62,662 nucleotides of DNA from Deltaproteobacteria bacterium. Lineage in GTDB: Bacteria > Lernaellota > Lernaellaia > JACKCT01. Location: contig JAOSJX010000010.1 of the NCBI GenBank assembly GCA_027493875.1, positions 1 to 62,662 of the forward strand, in the 5' to 3' direction. How positions within the stretch are numbered: the first letter of the stretch is position 1; each line of letters begins with the position of its first letter. This document shows positions 28,799-37,060 of the stretch, piece after piece. Under the pieces are notes generated by a model. That model was not told the origin of the DNA, searched no databases, and was given only the letters and a program-made list of their open reading frames with translations. Position numbers and translations under genes: made by a program.

Positions 28799-29905
28799 CT
28801 ACCGCGGCAGCAGGTAGTACAACTCGCCGTACGTGTTCGTCGCACCGGCCAGTTTTTCCGCGCGCGGGCCGGAGCCGACGTAGAGATCCGCGCGGCCCGA
28901 TCCGGTGATGGCGGCGCCGGTGTCGCAGTCGGTGACGAAGCGCGACGTCGAGCGCGTCCCCGAGAGATGGCCGCCCGCGTCCAATACCGGCGCGTCATAA
29001 CGCACGAAGGCCAGCGCGCCGGGTGCGTAAAGCGATTTATCCGTCGCGATCGACCGGCCGGGCGTAATCGGAATCCCGGCGCTGCCGGACGGCAGCTTGT
29101 CGTCCATGCGGAAAAAGATGAACCGCGGATTTTGGCGGAGAATGCGGCGCGCGACGTCGGGGTGCGTGCGCAGATAATTCTTCACGTGGTCGTACGCGCC
29201 GTTCGACAATCCCTCGTCGATCATCATGCGTCCCGGGCTTTTGAACGAATGGCCGTTGGTGCCGGAAACGTGCAGCGTCTTTTGCGTCCCGCCGGGAAAA
29301 CGCAGCAGCGCCGCGCCCTGAATATGCAGATAGTGAAGCTCGACGTAATCCGCGACCCACGCGATCTCCAGCCCGCGCCCCGACAAAACGCCTTTTTCTT
29401 CAATGTCGCGCCGCGTGTAATACGGAACGTGCCGGCCGCCCACCAATCGGTAGGCGCGGCCGTTTTGCTCGATCAGGTCCGGCGGGCGTGCGTAAATCGG
29501 ATAGCGGAACGCGCCGTCGGGATGCGTCCGCGCCTCGACCACCGGATCGTAGTACGCCGTGAAATGCGCTTTCCCCGGGCGCGACGGATGGCTCGTGCGG
29601 TAGATGCGAAACGCCGCGCGCACGCGTTCCTCGAACGCCGGCGTGCCGTGCGCCTCGATCACGATGCGCGTGAACTCCTGCGCGCCGCGCAAAAGATCGG
29701 CCGTTGATACGCGCGCGTCGCCGACGCGCACCGTCTGGTTAGGCTGCGTTTTGAGATAGGCGATGACACGGTCCACGGCGAGCAGAAGATCGCGCTTACC
29801 GCCGCGGTCCTCGAGCGGCAGCCCCGCGACGCCTTGCCACGCGACCGTCATCCGCGGCCAAAAAATGGAGAAGAAGGTGACCACAATGATGGAATAACGT
29901 CTCAT
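28799..29905 (-). CDS. mltA: Membrane-bound lytic murein transglycosylase A
   Basis: Cleaves peptidoglycan glycan strands with formation of 1,6-anhydro-muropeptides. 368 residues with an N-terminal signal (YSIIVVTFFSIFWP) but no lipobox. Conserved MltA blocks: GKAHFTAYYDPVVEARTHPD, RYPIYARPPDL, WVADYVELHYLHIQGAALLR, and the 3D domain VTDCDTGAAITGSGRADLYV containing the catalytic Asp region and ending GSGPRAEKLAG. The tail has YGELYYLLPR. One intact frame. It follows the rhodanese gene by 51 bases on the same strand. Confidence 0.9.
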   Translation of the reverse strand: MRRYSIIVVTFFSIFWPRMTVAWQGVAGLPLEDRGGKRDLLLAVDRVIAYLKTQPNQTVRVGDARVSTADLLRGAQEFTRIVIEAHGTPAFEERVRAAFRIYRTSHPSRPGKAHFTAYYDPVVEARTHPDGAFRYPIYARPPDLIEQNGRAYRLVGGRHVPYYTRRDIEEKGVLSGRGLEIAWVADYVELHYLHIQGAALLRFPGGTQKTLHVSGTNGHSFKSPGRMMIDEGLSNGAYDHVKNYLRTHPDVARRILRQNPRFIFFRMDDKLPSGSAGIPITPGRSIATDKSLYAPGALAFVRYDAPVLDAGGHLSGTRSTSRFVTDCDTGAAITGSGRADLYVGSGPRAEKLAGATNTYGELYYLLPR

Positions 29906-29955
29906 GGCGATGCCCGTCGTATACCGCATCGGGGGAGGGCGCGCAAAGCCCGCGG

Positions 29956-31123
29956 TTATTCGACGACGTTGACGAGGCGATAACCGAGTCCTAAGAACCT
30001 CGTCGCGAGGAGCCGGGCATCCGAACCGCCGTCGAGAATCACGGGCGTGTCCTTCGCCGGGACAAGCGCGCTGAACTTCGAGGCGAGTTCGTCGGGCGTC
30101 GCCGAAACGAGACCGGCGACCGTTTTCTCGTCGATGACGACGGCCTTTTTTCCCTCGGCCGCGCGGCGCGCGAGTTGGCGCGTGACGAGCGCGTAACCCT
30201 CGCCCGCGTCCAGCGGAAGGGAAAGGTCGCGCGCGTAATCGTAAATGCTCGCCTCGTAATTCGCGGCGTTCTCGTACCCCGCCAGACGCAGCGCCGTATA
30301 CGTGAGCCCCGACCGGATACCGCCGGCGCAGTACGCCACGACGCGTTTTCGGCCGGGCGGGGAGGGCAGGCCGAGGCCGGTGAAGAGTGCTGTGAGCGCG
30401 TCGGCGTTTTTCACGGACCCGTCCGGCGCGTAAAGGTCCTCGTGGTGCAAAAGCCGCGCGCCGGGAATATGGCCGCCGCGAAGCTGGCCGTATTTCGTCG
30501 CGCCGCGATATTCCTCCGCCTCGCGCGCGTCGATGAGAAAAAAATCCGCCGTCGCGCAAATTCGCGCGTACCTCGTCCGTCGTGACGATCAGCCCGTTGC
30601 GGAAACGCACGCCTCGATAAGTCGTTTTGTCCCGGCGCGTCGGAAGGTGCGCCGTGTCGTATCCGGCCCGTTTCCAGGCCGCGAGTCCGCCGTCCAGAAC
30701 GCGCACCTTCGGATGTCCGATGTACTCGAAAAACCAGAACGCCCAGCCTTCCTCGCCCCAGCCCGGTGGGTCGGCATACACGACGATCTCGTCGGTGCGC
30801 GACAGCCCTTTTTCTCTAAGAATCTTTTCGAGCTGTTCCGGTTTCTTGAACCGCGTGCCGGGATCGGACGCGTCCTCCGACACGTCTTTCCAAGGCAACG
30901 ACACCGCGCCGGGAATATGCCCCACGAGATAAGACGCCTTGCCGCGCGCGTCGACGAACACAACGCCGATTTCCTTTTGCGCGAAGACGCGGCGGTGCGC
31001 CTCTTGGACGGAGATCAATACTTCCGGATGGGTGTACCCGCGCGCGGCGATGTCGCCCGCGGCGGCGCGGCCTTGAGAGGAAGCAATAATAAGGACGACC
31101 CCGGCGAAAACAAACAAACGCAT
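29956..31123 (-). CDS. Periplasmic multi-rhodanese protein, frame-broken
   Basis: Signal peptide LFVFAGVVLIIASSQGRAAA, then rhodanese-like domains. Domain 1 (about 30-170) has VVFVDARGKASYLVGHIPGA and, at the active-loop position, VVYADPPGWGEEG, lacking the Cys. Domain 2 follows a frame break near 30555 and contains REAEEYRG, GGHIPGARLLHHEDL and VVAYCAGGIRSGLT with the catalytic Cys. A short third rhodanese-like stretch (VILDGGSDARLLATRFLGLG) ends the protein and has no Cys. Sulfur transfer from thiosulfate to a thiol acceptor is the likely activity of domain 2. It lies upstream of mltA. Confidence 0.78.
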
Positions 31124-31138
31124 CGATTGATTCTACGA

Positions 31139-31212
31139 CGAGGCTGGAGGGATTCGAACCCCCGACCCTCAGGTTCGAAGCCTGATGCTCTATCCAGCTG
31201 AGCTACAGCCTC
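31139..31212 (-). tRNA. tRNA-Arg (anticodon TCG)
   Basis: 74-nt cloverleaf on the minus strand: acceptor GAGGCTG/CAGCCTC (7 bp), D-stem GCTC/GAGC with loop AGCTGGATA, anticodon stem TCAGG/CCTGA with loop CTTCGAA (anticodon TCG), variable GGGTC, T-arm GGGGG-TTCGAAT-CCCTC, discriminator G. CCA is not encoded. All stems pair, with one G-T wobble in the T-stem. Confidence 0.93.
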
Positions 31213-31269
31213 ACAATGGGGCGCGTCTATATATCCGCAATCGGCCCGCCAGGACAAGACATAAAATCA

Positions 31270-31287
31270 AAGGCGCTTCAGCGCCTT
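31270..31287 (-). terminator. Hairpin terminator after the SDR gene
   Basis: Perfect 7-bp stem AAGGCGC/GCGCCTT around TTCA. On the minus strand it is followed by a T-rich tract (TTTGATTTTAT), as expected for the SDR transcript. A heptamer array lies between it and the SDR stop. Confidence 0.65.
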
Positions 31288-31296
31288 CGTTAGTCT

Positions 31297-31324
31297 GTGA
31301 CCTGTAACCTGTAGCCTGTAGCCT
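31297..31324. repeat. Single-armed heptamer array at SDR 3' end
   Basis: Four contiguous heptamers: GTGACCT, GTAACCT, GTAGCCT, GTAGCCT. The last base overlaps the SDR stop codon (minus strand). The unit sequence differs from the other arrays but the period is the same. Confidence 0.75.
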
Positions 31325-32145
31325 CAGATAAAATAATCCGGAATCAGCTCGGCCGAGGGATCGACGGCGTATTCCGAAAAATCCGTGACGCCTTCCTCGC
31401 GCAAAACGTCCTCGTCGAGCAGAAAACGTCCCGTGCAATCGCGGGACGGGCGGCGCAGGAGGCGGTATCCCGCCTCGCCCATGATTTCGGGTTTGCGCGA
31501 GCGGCGGATCATGTCGTCGCCACCCAATACGTTCTGCACCGCGGCGGTGGCGATCACCGTCTTGGGCCACAGCGCGTTGACCGCGATACCCTTGTCCTTG
31601 AACTCCTCCGCCATCCCCAACACGCACATGCTCATCCCGTATTTCGATATCGTGTACGCCACGTGCCCGGCGAACCAGCGCGGCTCCATGTTGAGGGGCG
31701 GCGAGAGCACGACCACGTGCGCGTTGTCCGATTTTTCGAGATAAGGCAGGCACGCCTGCGTCACCGCGTAGGTGCCGCGCGCATTGATCTGATGCATCAG
31801 GTCGAAGCGCTTCATCGGCGTCTCGGCGGTCCCGGCGAGAAAAATCGCGCTGGCGTTGTTCACCACTGCGTCGATGCCGCCGAACGTGGCCGCGGCTTTC
31901 TCGACGGCATTCTGAATCTGATCCTCGAACCGAATATCACAAACGCACGGCAGCGCCCGCCCGCCCGCCTCGACGATTTCCTGCGCGGCGGTGTGGATCG
32001 TGCCCGGCAGCTTGGGATGCGGCTTGTCGGTTTTGGCGGCGATAACGATATTCGCGCCGGCCGCGGCGCATCGCTTGGCAATGGCCAGACCGATGCCGCG
32101 GCTCGCGCCCGTGATGAAAATGGTCTTGTCGGCCAGATCGCTCAT
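31324..32145 (-). CDS. SDR-family oxidoreductase (HSDL2-like)
   Basis: Short-chain dehydrogenase, 273 residues. The Rossmann nucleotide site is TIFITGASRGIGLAIAKRCA (TGxxxGIG), the NNAS motif appears in IDAVVNNASAIFLAGT, and the catalytic tetrad includes Ser in HVVVLSPPLNMEP and YxxxK in HVAYTISKYGMSMCV. The insert KTDKPHPKLPGTIHTAAQEI after the first beta strand is characteristic of the HSDL2 subgroup of peroxisomal/bacterial SDRs, which likely prefer NADP. Substrate unknown, possibly fatty-acyl related. It follows the FKBP gene by 14 bases on the same strand. Confidence 0.88.
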   Translation of the reverse strand: MSDLADKTIFITGASRGIGLAIAKRCAAAGANIVIAAKTDKPHPKLPGTIHTAAQEIVEAGGRALPCVCDIRFEDQIQNAVEKAAATFGGIDAVVNNASAIFLAGTAETPMKRFDLMHQINARGTYAVTQACLPYLEKSDNAHVVVLSPPLNMEPRWFAGHVAYTISKYGMSMCVLGMAEEFKDKGIAVNALWPKTVIATAAVQNVLGGDDMIRRSRKPEIMGEAGYRLLRRPSRDCTGRFLLDEDVLREEGVTDFSEYAVDPSAELIPDYFI

Positions 32146-32159
32146 CGGCGCGCTCCGGC

Positions 32160-32588
32160 CTACGCCACTTCGAGCAGCTTGATCTCGAAGGTCAGATCCT
32201 GCCCGGCGAGCGGATGGTTGGCGTCGAGCGTAACCTGCTGGTCGTTGACGGCGGTAATCGTAACCGTCAATTGCCGGCCGCCGTCCTGTTGGACGTTGAG
32301 CCGCCGGCCGACCTCGGGCGTGATGTGGTCCGGAAACTCGCCGCGCGGCACCTGAACCTCGAGCTCGTCGCGGCGCGGGCCGTACGCGTCCGCCGACGCG
32401 ATTTCGACCGTCTTCGAGTCCTCTGTGTCCATGCCGATCACCGCGTTCTCGAAACCCGGAATCACCTCGCCCTCGCCGATGGTGAACTCGAGCGGATCGC
32501 GGCCTTCGGACGTGTCGAACACCGTCCCGTCGTTGAGCCGGCCCGAATAATGAACCTTAACCTTGTCGCCTTTTTTCGCTTTGCTCAC
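32160..32588 (-). CDS. FKBP-type peptidyl-prolyl isomerase, SlyD-like
   Basis: Cis-trans prolyl isomerase and chaperone, 142 residues. The split FKBP domain is clear: GDKVKVHYSGRLNDGTVFDT and PLEFTIGEGEVIPGFENAVI flank an inserted IF domain (SADAYGPRRDELEVQVPRGE to QQVTLDANHPLAGQDLTFEI). There is no His-rich metal tail as in E. coli SlyD. A GTG at 32588 with an AAAGGA site upstream is the preferred start, since the frame open further upstream has no similarity. Same transcript as the SDR gene; divergent from the SurA-like lipoprotein. Confidence 0.9.
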   Translation of the reverse strand: MSKAKKGDKVKVHYSGRLNDGTVFDTSEGRDPLEFTIGEGEVIPGFENAVIGMDTEDSKTVEIASADAYGPRRDELEVQVPRGEFPDHITPEVGRRLNVQQDGGRQLTVTITAVNDQQVTLDANHPLAGQDLTFEIKLLEVA

Positions 32589-32778
32589 GGCGAACGTCCT
32601 TTCGATGAATACGCTTTCGAATTTGATAAAATCACCGTAACACCCGCGCGCGCCGCATGCAAATCGAAGTTGCCGGGGTATGCGCAAACACGAAAAACCG
32701 TTTTGACAAATACGTTTGTTCGGCGTAGCGTGGCGCCGCTTCCATCGAGAGCAACACACAACACCCAAAGGATATGTG

Positions 32779-33426
32779 ATGAAATATCAAGTCTGGACCG
32801 TTATCGCCGTGGCGCTCGTGCTCGCCGTCGGCGCGGGATGCACGCAAAATCAGGACGGCACGTCCGGGGGACCGTCCGTCGCGACGCCGGCGCATGCCGC
32901 CGCGCTGCCCGACAGCGAAACCATCGCCTGGGTCAACGGCACGCCGATCGCCAAGGCCATGCTCGACGAGATGATCGAGCAGATGCCGCCGTTCATGAAG
33001 GCGCAGGTCGAGTCGGAGGAAGGGCGCCGCAAGCTCGTCGAAAACATCGTGAACGTGGAGCTGGTTTATCAGGCGGCCGTGAAGGACGGATACGACAAGA
33101 AGCCCGACGTCCGCGAACGGTTGGAGCGCGTGACCAAGCAGGTCGTCTCCGCGGCCTATCTCGACGAAAAAATGAAGGACACGCCCGAGCCGGACGATGA
33201 GGCCGCCAAGAAATTCCACGCCGAGAATCCGCAGTTGGCGGACAAGCCCTTCGATCAGGTCAAACCGCAGATCCTGCAGATGCTCGCCCGGCAGAACCAG
33301 CAGGAGATCTTCGAAAAAATCACGAACGACCTGAAAGCCGGCGCCGAAGTGCGGTACAACGACGAACTGCTGAAAGCCGCGCCCGCCGCCGCCCCCGAAG
33401 CTCCGGCCGAAACCGCCACGCCGTAA
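32779..33426 (+). CDS. SurA N-domain-like lipoprotein chaperone
   Basis: Exported lipoprotein of 215 residues. Signal peptide ending LVLAVGAGC (lipobox), a low-complexity spacer, then a SurA/PrsA-type N-terminal chaperone domain: ETIAWVNGTPIAKAMLDEMI, GRRKLVENIVNVELVYQAAV (the EL/LIxxxLxxxxA pattern), EPDDEAAKKFHAENP and QVKPQILQMLARQNQQEIFE. The parvulin isomerase domain that usually interrupts this fold is absent, so it is a holdase-only form. It ends in an Ala/Pro-rich tail. A terminator follows 25 bases later. Confidence 0.8.
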   Translation: MKYQVWTVIAVALVLAVGAGCTQNQDGTSGGPSVATPAHAAALPDSETIAWVNGTPIAKAMLDEMIEQMPPFMKAQVESEEGRRKLVENIVNVELVYQAAVKDGYDKKPDVRERLERVTKQVVSAAYLDEKMKDTPEPDDEAAKKFHAENPQLADKPFDQVKPQILQMLARQNQQEIFEKITNDLKAGAEVRYNDELLKAAPAAAPEAPAETATP

Positions 33427-33450
33427 TCCGAAAGAAATTTTGCAAAAATC

Positions 33451-33479
33451 AAAAGGGGCCCAACCGGGCCTCTTTTTTG
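33451..33479 (+). terminator. Rho-independent terminator after the SurA-like gene
   Basis: Stem AGGGGCCC / GGGCCTCT (minor mismatch) with loop AACC followed by a run of six T. Preceded by an A-rich tract, so it may act on both strands. Confidence 0.85.
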
Positions 33480-33772
33480 TTTCTACGTAATGCACGCCGC
33501 GAGCCGGTCTGTTTCGTTGATGCTCCGAACGGTGTTGCGTGAATTGTCCGCCGTTTGATTGCTTCCACAACATGGATTTTTTTGTGTCGCGTATACGCAA
33601 CCGTGCGCGGGAGTCGCGCAGCCGGTGAGGTCGCGAACACGGAGATCGCGGGGATTCGTCGGGAGAATCACAGCGGGAACCGTCGGGGGGCGTATCTCTA
33701 AGAGGAAGCGGAAAAAAACCTTCCGCGGATGCATGGTTGAAAACAAGGGGGCGGAACAGGGAGAAGACGCCG
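33480..33772. other. Non-coding gap between two secreted-protein genes
   Basis: About 290 bases past the terminator, less GC-rich than its surroundings. Short frames on the minus strand (33483-33746, 33449-33640) lack any protein-like pattern and I reject them. It should contain the promoter of the next gene; no confident -35/-10 pair is seen. Confidence 0.4.
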
Positions 33773-34264
33773 ATGCTGAAAAAAACGCTGATGATCGTCG
33801 TTGCGGCTTTGACGATCGGTTCTTTCCTGGCCGTGGCGGGGGCCGCCGACACCGCCGCCGCCGACCTCCAAAAGGCGCGGAAAATCGTCAAGAAAGCTCC
33901 GGCGATGATCCAAACAAGAGCCGTGGCGCTGTCGCCGGACCAGCTTGCCCTGGCCGTTCGGGCGCATCTGTTTCTTGAAAACCAGGACAATCGTCTGGAG
34001 ATCTGGAACGACGAACAAGGGGCCGAGGTGACGCTGGTCCTCAAAAAGGTGACCGAGGACTCGTTCATGATCCGAGACAACCTGTTCGTGGTGCCCGCCG
34101 CCTTCAACGGTCCCGACGACGAGGAGTACATCGTCGATTTCTACGTGCTCGGCAAATCACTGGACGAAGCGGAAGTCACGGGCTTCTCCGTCCGGTCCAT
34201 CGACGGCGTGGCGCTCTACGAGTGGCGTCCGCTCGAACTGTTTTACAAGCAGGCGCTTCCGTAA
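33773..34264 (+). CDS. Secreted protein of unknown function
   Basis: 163 residues with a cleavable signal peptide (MLKKTLMIVVAALTIGSFLA, then VAGAADTAAA as cleavage region). The mature part has a helical start followed by a beta-rich segment: LVLKKVTEDSFMIRDNLFVV, EYIVDFYVLGKSLDEAEVTG. No family recognised. ATG at 33773 has a GGGAGAAG purine-rich site upstream. Intact frame. It faces the ArsS gene, with a strong hairpin between. Confidence 0.65.
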   Translation: MLKKTLMIVVAALTIGSFLAVAGAADTAAADLQKARKIVKKAPAMIQTRAVALSPDQLALAVRAHLFLENQDNRLEIWNDEQGAEVTLVLKKVTEDSFMIRDNLFVVPAAFNGPDDEEYIVDFYVLGKSLDEAEVTGFSVRSIDGVALYEWRPLELFYKQALP

Positions 34265-34298
34265 GCCCGGGAGAAACATCCTCAGAAAAATAACGGCG

Positions 34299-34332
34299 GC
34301 GAATCGGCGGCCGCCCGGCACCGCCGATTCGC
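34299..34332 (-). terminator. Convergent hairpin terminator
   Basis: Perfect 12-bp stem GCGAATCGGCGG / CCGCCGATTCGC with a 10-base loop. On the minus strand it is followed by GTTATTTTT, fitting termination of the ArsS transcript; on the plus strand it can also stop the upstream gene. Confidence 0.8.
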
Positions 34333-34370
34333 ATGGGAGCGCGTTTTGCGTCCGCCGGGGAATCCGGGGA

Positions 34371-35503
34371 TCAGACGGTCGCGCCGCCGCACGACGAGCC
34401 GGCGCCGGCGGTGCATCCGTAGCAATGCCGCGCCGTGCGGATGCGCCGCGCGGCGAGGGCGGCCGGATCGAAATCGCGCACGTGCGGCGCGTCTCCGCCC
34501 GGCAGGCGGCATGTCAGATCGAGCATTTGATTGAAGTCGCAATCGTAAAGGCGGCCGTCCCAAGAAACGGAGATCGTGTTGCGGCACATCACGCCGTGAA
34601 CCGTGCCCGGATTGAACGCGCCGATCAGCCGGTCCATGTACGGCGCGAGATTGTCCGACGCGATGAGCCATTCGAGAAAACGCGCGATCGGCATGTTGTT
34701 GAGCGCGATGAGCCGGTCGAAACGCACCCCATGCTCCCGCGCCAGCGCCCTCTTTCCACTCCGCCTCGGCGCTCGCTTGCGACGGCGCGAGAAACGCGCC
34801 GGCGGGGTTCGTCATCAGCGTGAGCACGCGTTTCGGATCACCCGCGCCGTACCCCGCGGCGTTCAACCGGCGCAGCGCGTCGAGAGACTTTTGATAGGTG
34901 CCGTCGCCGCGCTGCCGGTCGGTGTTGAAACGTCGAAAGTGGGGTAGGGAACAAACGACTTCCACGCCGCGCTCGCCGAGCCATTCTGGGAGATCCGCCA
35001 GTTTGGGCAGCAGCAGCACGGTCAGGTTGCACCGGTCGATCACGTGTTTCCCCCGCGCGACGCACTCCTCCACCAGATACCGAAAATGGGGATTGAGCTC
35101 CGGCGCGCCGCCCGTGATGTCCACCGTGTGCGCGTTTGTTTTGTCGAGCGCCGTGAGACACAGGTCCATCGTTTCGCGGTCCATGATCTCGTATTTGCGG
35201 TCCGGTCCGGCGTCCACATGACAGTGGCGGCAGGTCATGTTGCAGAGTTTGCCGACGTTGATCTGAAAAAATTTCGAGCGCCGCGGGACGCAGCGTCTCC
35301 CACCCCGCGTTGCGCAGGTGCGTGTCGAACTCCGCGCGCGCGCCGCCGGGGCCGGCGAGCGGAATGCCGGCGAGAACGCGAAGCTGCTCCTCCGGGGAGG
35401 CCAGCGGTTCCCGCCGAAACGACAGGCTCTTCACCGGCTTCGGCCCGGCCTCCGGCGAAGTGAGATCCATCCCGGCGTCGACGAGGAGCGCCGTCTCACT
35501 CAC
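34371..35503 (-). CDS. arsS: Arsenosugar biosynthesis radical SAM protein ArsS, frame-broken
   Basis: Radical SAM enzyme of the ArsS family, proposed to attach the adenosyl moiety to dimethylated arsenic on the way to arsenosugars. The cluster motif is CNMTCRHCHVD (CxxxCxxC). SAM-binding elements include VDITGGAPELNPHFRYLVEE. The C-terminal DUF3641-type part has GVMCRNTISVSWDGRLYDCD and ends with the Cys-rich tail ARHCYGCTAGAGSSCGGATV, typical of the subfamily. About 375 residues. Frame breaks near 35255 and 34745. The GTG start lies inside the last unit of a heptamer array, whose AAGGTG may serve as ribosome site. No arsM or ars operon gene is in the window except the CMD partner upstream. 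Confidence 0.82.
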
Positions 35504-35555
35504 CTTGCACCTCGCACCTCAATTCATCCTTCATCCTTCCGCCCTCATCCTTCTC
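35503..35555. repeat. Heptamer array between the CMD gene and arsS
   Basis: Read on the minus strand from the CMD stop codon: GAAGGAT, GAGGGCG, GAAGGAT, GAAGGAT, GAATTGA, GGTGCGA, GGTGCAA, GGTGAGT: eight contiguous heptamers in two sub-types filling the whole intergenic space. The last unit contains the GTG start of arsS. Confidence 0.75.
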
Positions 35556-35886
35556 ACATGCCCGCCTTATGGACATGGTCGAGCATCTGCAATCCGTGGA
35601 CGAGCGACGATCCGCCGCGGATCGCGACGGCGACGTGGACGGCCTCGGTCATCTGCTCCAGGTCGGCGCCTTTTTCCAGACTTTCCTTGCTGTACGCCTC
35701 GATGCAGTAAGGGCACTGTACCGTGTGCGCGACGGCCAACGCGATCAGCGCCTTTTCGCGGCCGGTCAGCGCGCCGTCCTCGAACACCGCGCCGTAATAC
35801 GCGAAAAATTTGTCGGCCAACGCTTTCTGGCCCTCCCCGATGTTCGGAAAATTCGGCAGATGCTCGGCTTTGTAGTAATCCGACAT
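35554..35886 (-). CDS. Arsenosugar-associated AhpD/CMD-fold peroxidase-like protein
   Basis: Carboxymuconolactone-decarboxylase fold protein of 110 residues. Key block: ALIALAVAHTVQCPYCIEAY with the redox CxxC pair and, further on, EQMTEAVHVAVAIRGGSSLV with the conserved His. The start MSDYYKAEHLPNFPNIGEGQ is typical of the subgroup that accompanies ArsS in arsenosugar loci, and the gene does sit directly upstream of arsS on the same strand. It probably uses the Cys pair in a thiol-dependent redox step. Intact frame; ATG at 35886 with a GGAGGAG site. Confidence 0.85.
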   Translation of the reverse strand: MSDYYKAEHLPNFPNIGEGQKALADKFFAYYGAVFEDGALTGREKALIALAVAHTVQCPYCIEAYSKESLEKGADLEQMTEAVHVAVAIRGGSSLVHGLQMLDHVHKAGM

Positions 35887-35972
35887 GAAGCTCCTCCTCC
35901 CAACGGATACGCGCGGATGGGTCAACGCGTTTCTACACGATGCCCGCCGCCCCGGCCAGGGGCTGACGGACG

Positions 35973-36206
35973 TCAGGAAAGCCGGCGCGCGTCCTCCGCG
36001 GAGCGGTCGTCCGTGTTTTGTCCCGCGAGGCGCCACGCGTCGAGTTGACGCCGGCTCGCGCACGGCGAGCTGCGGTACCCCGCGGGAAAGCGCACGGGCA
36101 ATCCCTTGGTCTTGGTCCAGCGCTGGCACGTGCGGACGCTGCGTTCCAGATAGTCGGCGATCTCCTGCCAGCACGTCAAAATATCCGTGTTGTTTTCCGT
36201 TTTCAT
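35973..36206 (-). CDS. Small helix-turn-helix protein
   Basis: 77-residue DNA-binding protein. The block ILTCWQEIADYLERSVRTCQ RWTK, split here after RTCQ, followed by GLPVRFPAGYRS, is the HTH found at the N-terminus of many bacterial regulators and of MerR/AlpA-like excisionase proteins (W.EIA.YL..SVRT.QRW). DAWR then closes the domain. It is divergent from the S24 repressor gene across a short region with repeated half-sites, suggesting that one regulates the other. Function beyond DNA binding is unknown. Start ATG at 36206 (MKTENNTD). Confidence 0.7.
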   Translation of the reverse strand: MKTENNTDILTCWQEIADYLERSVRTCQRWTKTKGLPVRFPAGYRSSPCASRRQLDAWRLAGQNTDDRSAEDARRLS

Positions 36207-36251
36207 CACCCGTCCCCCGACATGACGTGAACTTTGTTGCTCTTGGCGTGA

Positions 36252-36320
36252 TTGACAAAACGGAGCGTAACGTAGTATTTTACGACAGTCAATAGGCAAT
36301 ACGTGAAATATTACGACAAG
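36252..36320 (+). promoter_or_regulatory. Promoter and paired operator-like palindromes before the S24 repressor
   Basis: TTGACA at 36252-36257 with TAGTAT at 36273-36278 (spacing 15) or TATTTT three bases on (spacing 18) resemble a sigma-70 promoter. Overlapping it are two related pseudo-palindromes: CGTAA-N9-TTACG (36266-36284) and CGTGA-N4-TTACG (36302-36315). The TTACGACA half-site is repeated exactly in both. Autoregulation by the repressor downstream is the natural reading. Confidence 0.55.
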
Positions 36321-36330
36321 GGGGACGCGG

Positions 36331-37044
36331 ATGGACAAGTTGAGCGGGCGGCTCCGGGCGGTGCGCGACCGGAGCTTCGGCGGCAGCAACGTCCGCTTCG
36401 CCGACGCGATCGACGTGACGGAGGGCAGCGTCCGCGGTTGGATTCGCGGCGACCACCGGCCGGGCGCCGAGGTGATCGATGCCGTGTGCCGCGTATCGGG
36501 TGTGAGTCCGCAGTGGCTTCTCACGGGGAAGGGGTCGCGCGACCAGACGCTGGCCGCGCTGCCCTCGCCGGAACTGCGTTTGGTGGAGGCGAAAGCATCG
36601 TGGTTCCGCGGATTCCGCGAGCGGATCGACGCCTACTATCCGGTGCCGTTGGTCGCCGGCCGCGTGGCGGCGGGCTCGCCGGCGGAGGTTTCCGAGGACG
36701 AGGTGGACGATTGGATTCCGACGATCTACCACCGCGATTGGTGCCCGCACCCGGAGCAAACCGTGTGCGTGCGCGTACGGGGCGATTCCATGGCGCCGAC
36801 CATTCCCGACGGCGGCCTCGTCGCCATCGATCTGGCGCAGCGGCAGCCGGCGCGCCTCATCCGTCAGGTGGTGGCGTTGCGGCGCGAGGGCGGCGTCACG
36901 ATCAAGCGGCTCTTCCGCACCGACGACGGCGAATGGGTCGCCCGTCCGGACAATCTGGACTCGAATGAAATCTATGTCTTTGCGCCGGACGAATTGAACG
37001 ACGCGATTCTTGGAAAAGTCGTCTGGTGGTGGGGGCGCCAGTAG
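36331..37044 (+). CDS. XRE/S24 LexA-like repressor
   Basis: CI/LexA-type repressor of 237 residues. N-terminal helix-turn-helix (NVRFADAIDVTEGSVRGWIR, GAEVIDAVCRVSGVSPQWLL), a linker, then a C-terminal S24 peptidase domain starting YPVPLVAGRVAAGSP, where the AG of VAGRVAAG is the likely self-cleavage region. The catalytic Ser is in VRVRGDSMAPTI and the Lys in REGGVTIKRL. Phage- or element-type repressors of this form respond to DNA damage via RecA. No phage genes are adjacent, so it may be an ordinary stress regulator or an element remnant. Intact frame; the octamer array begins 17 bases after its stop. Confidence 0.9.
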   Translation: MDKLSGRLRAVRDRSFGGSNVRFADAIDVTEGSVRGWIRGDHRPGAEVIDAVCRVSGVSPQWLLTGKGSRDQTLAALPSPELRLVEAKASWFRGFRERIDAYYPVPLVAGRVAAGSPAEVSEDEVDDWIPTIYHRDWCPHPEQTVCVRVRGDSMAPTIPDGGLVAIDLAQRQPARLIRQVVALRREGGVTIKRLFRTDDGEWVARPDNLDSNEIYVFAPDELNDAILGKVVWWWGRQ

Positions 37045-37060
37045 TTAATGGCGAATCGCA

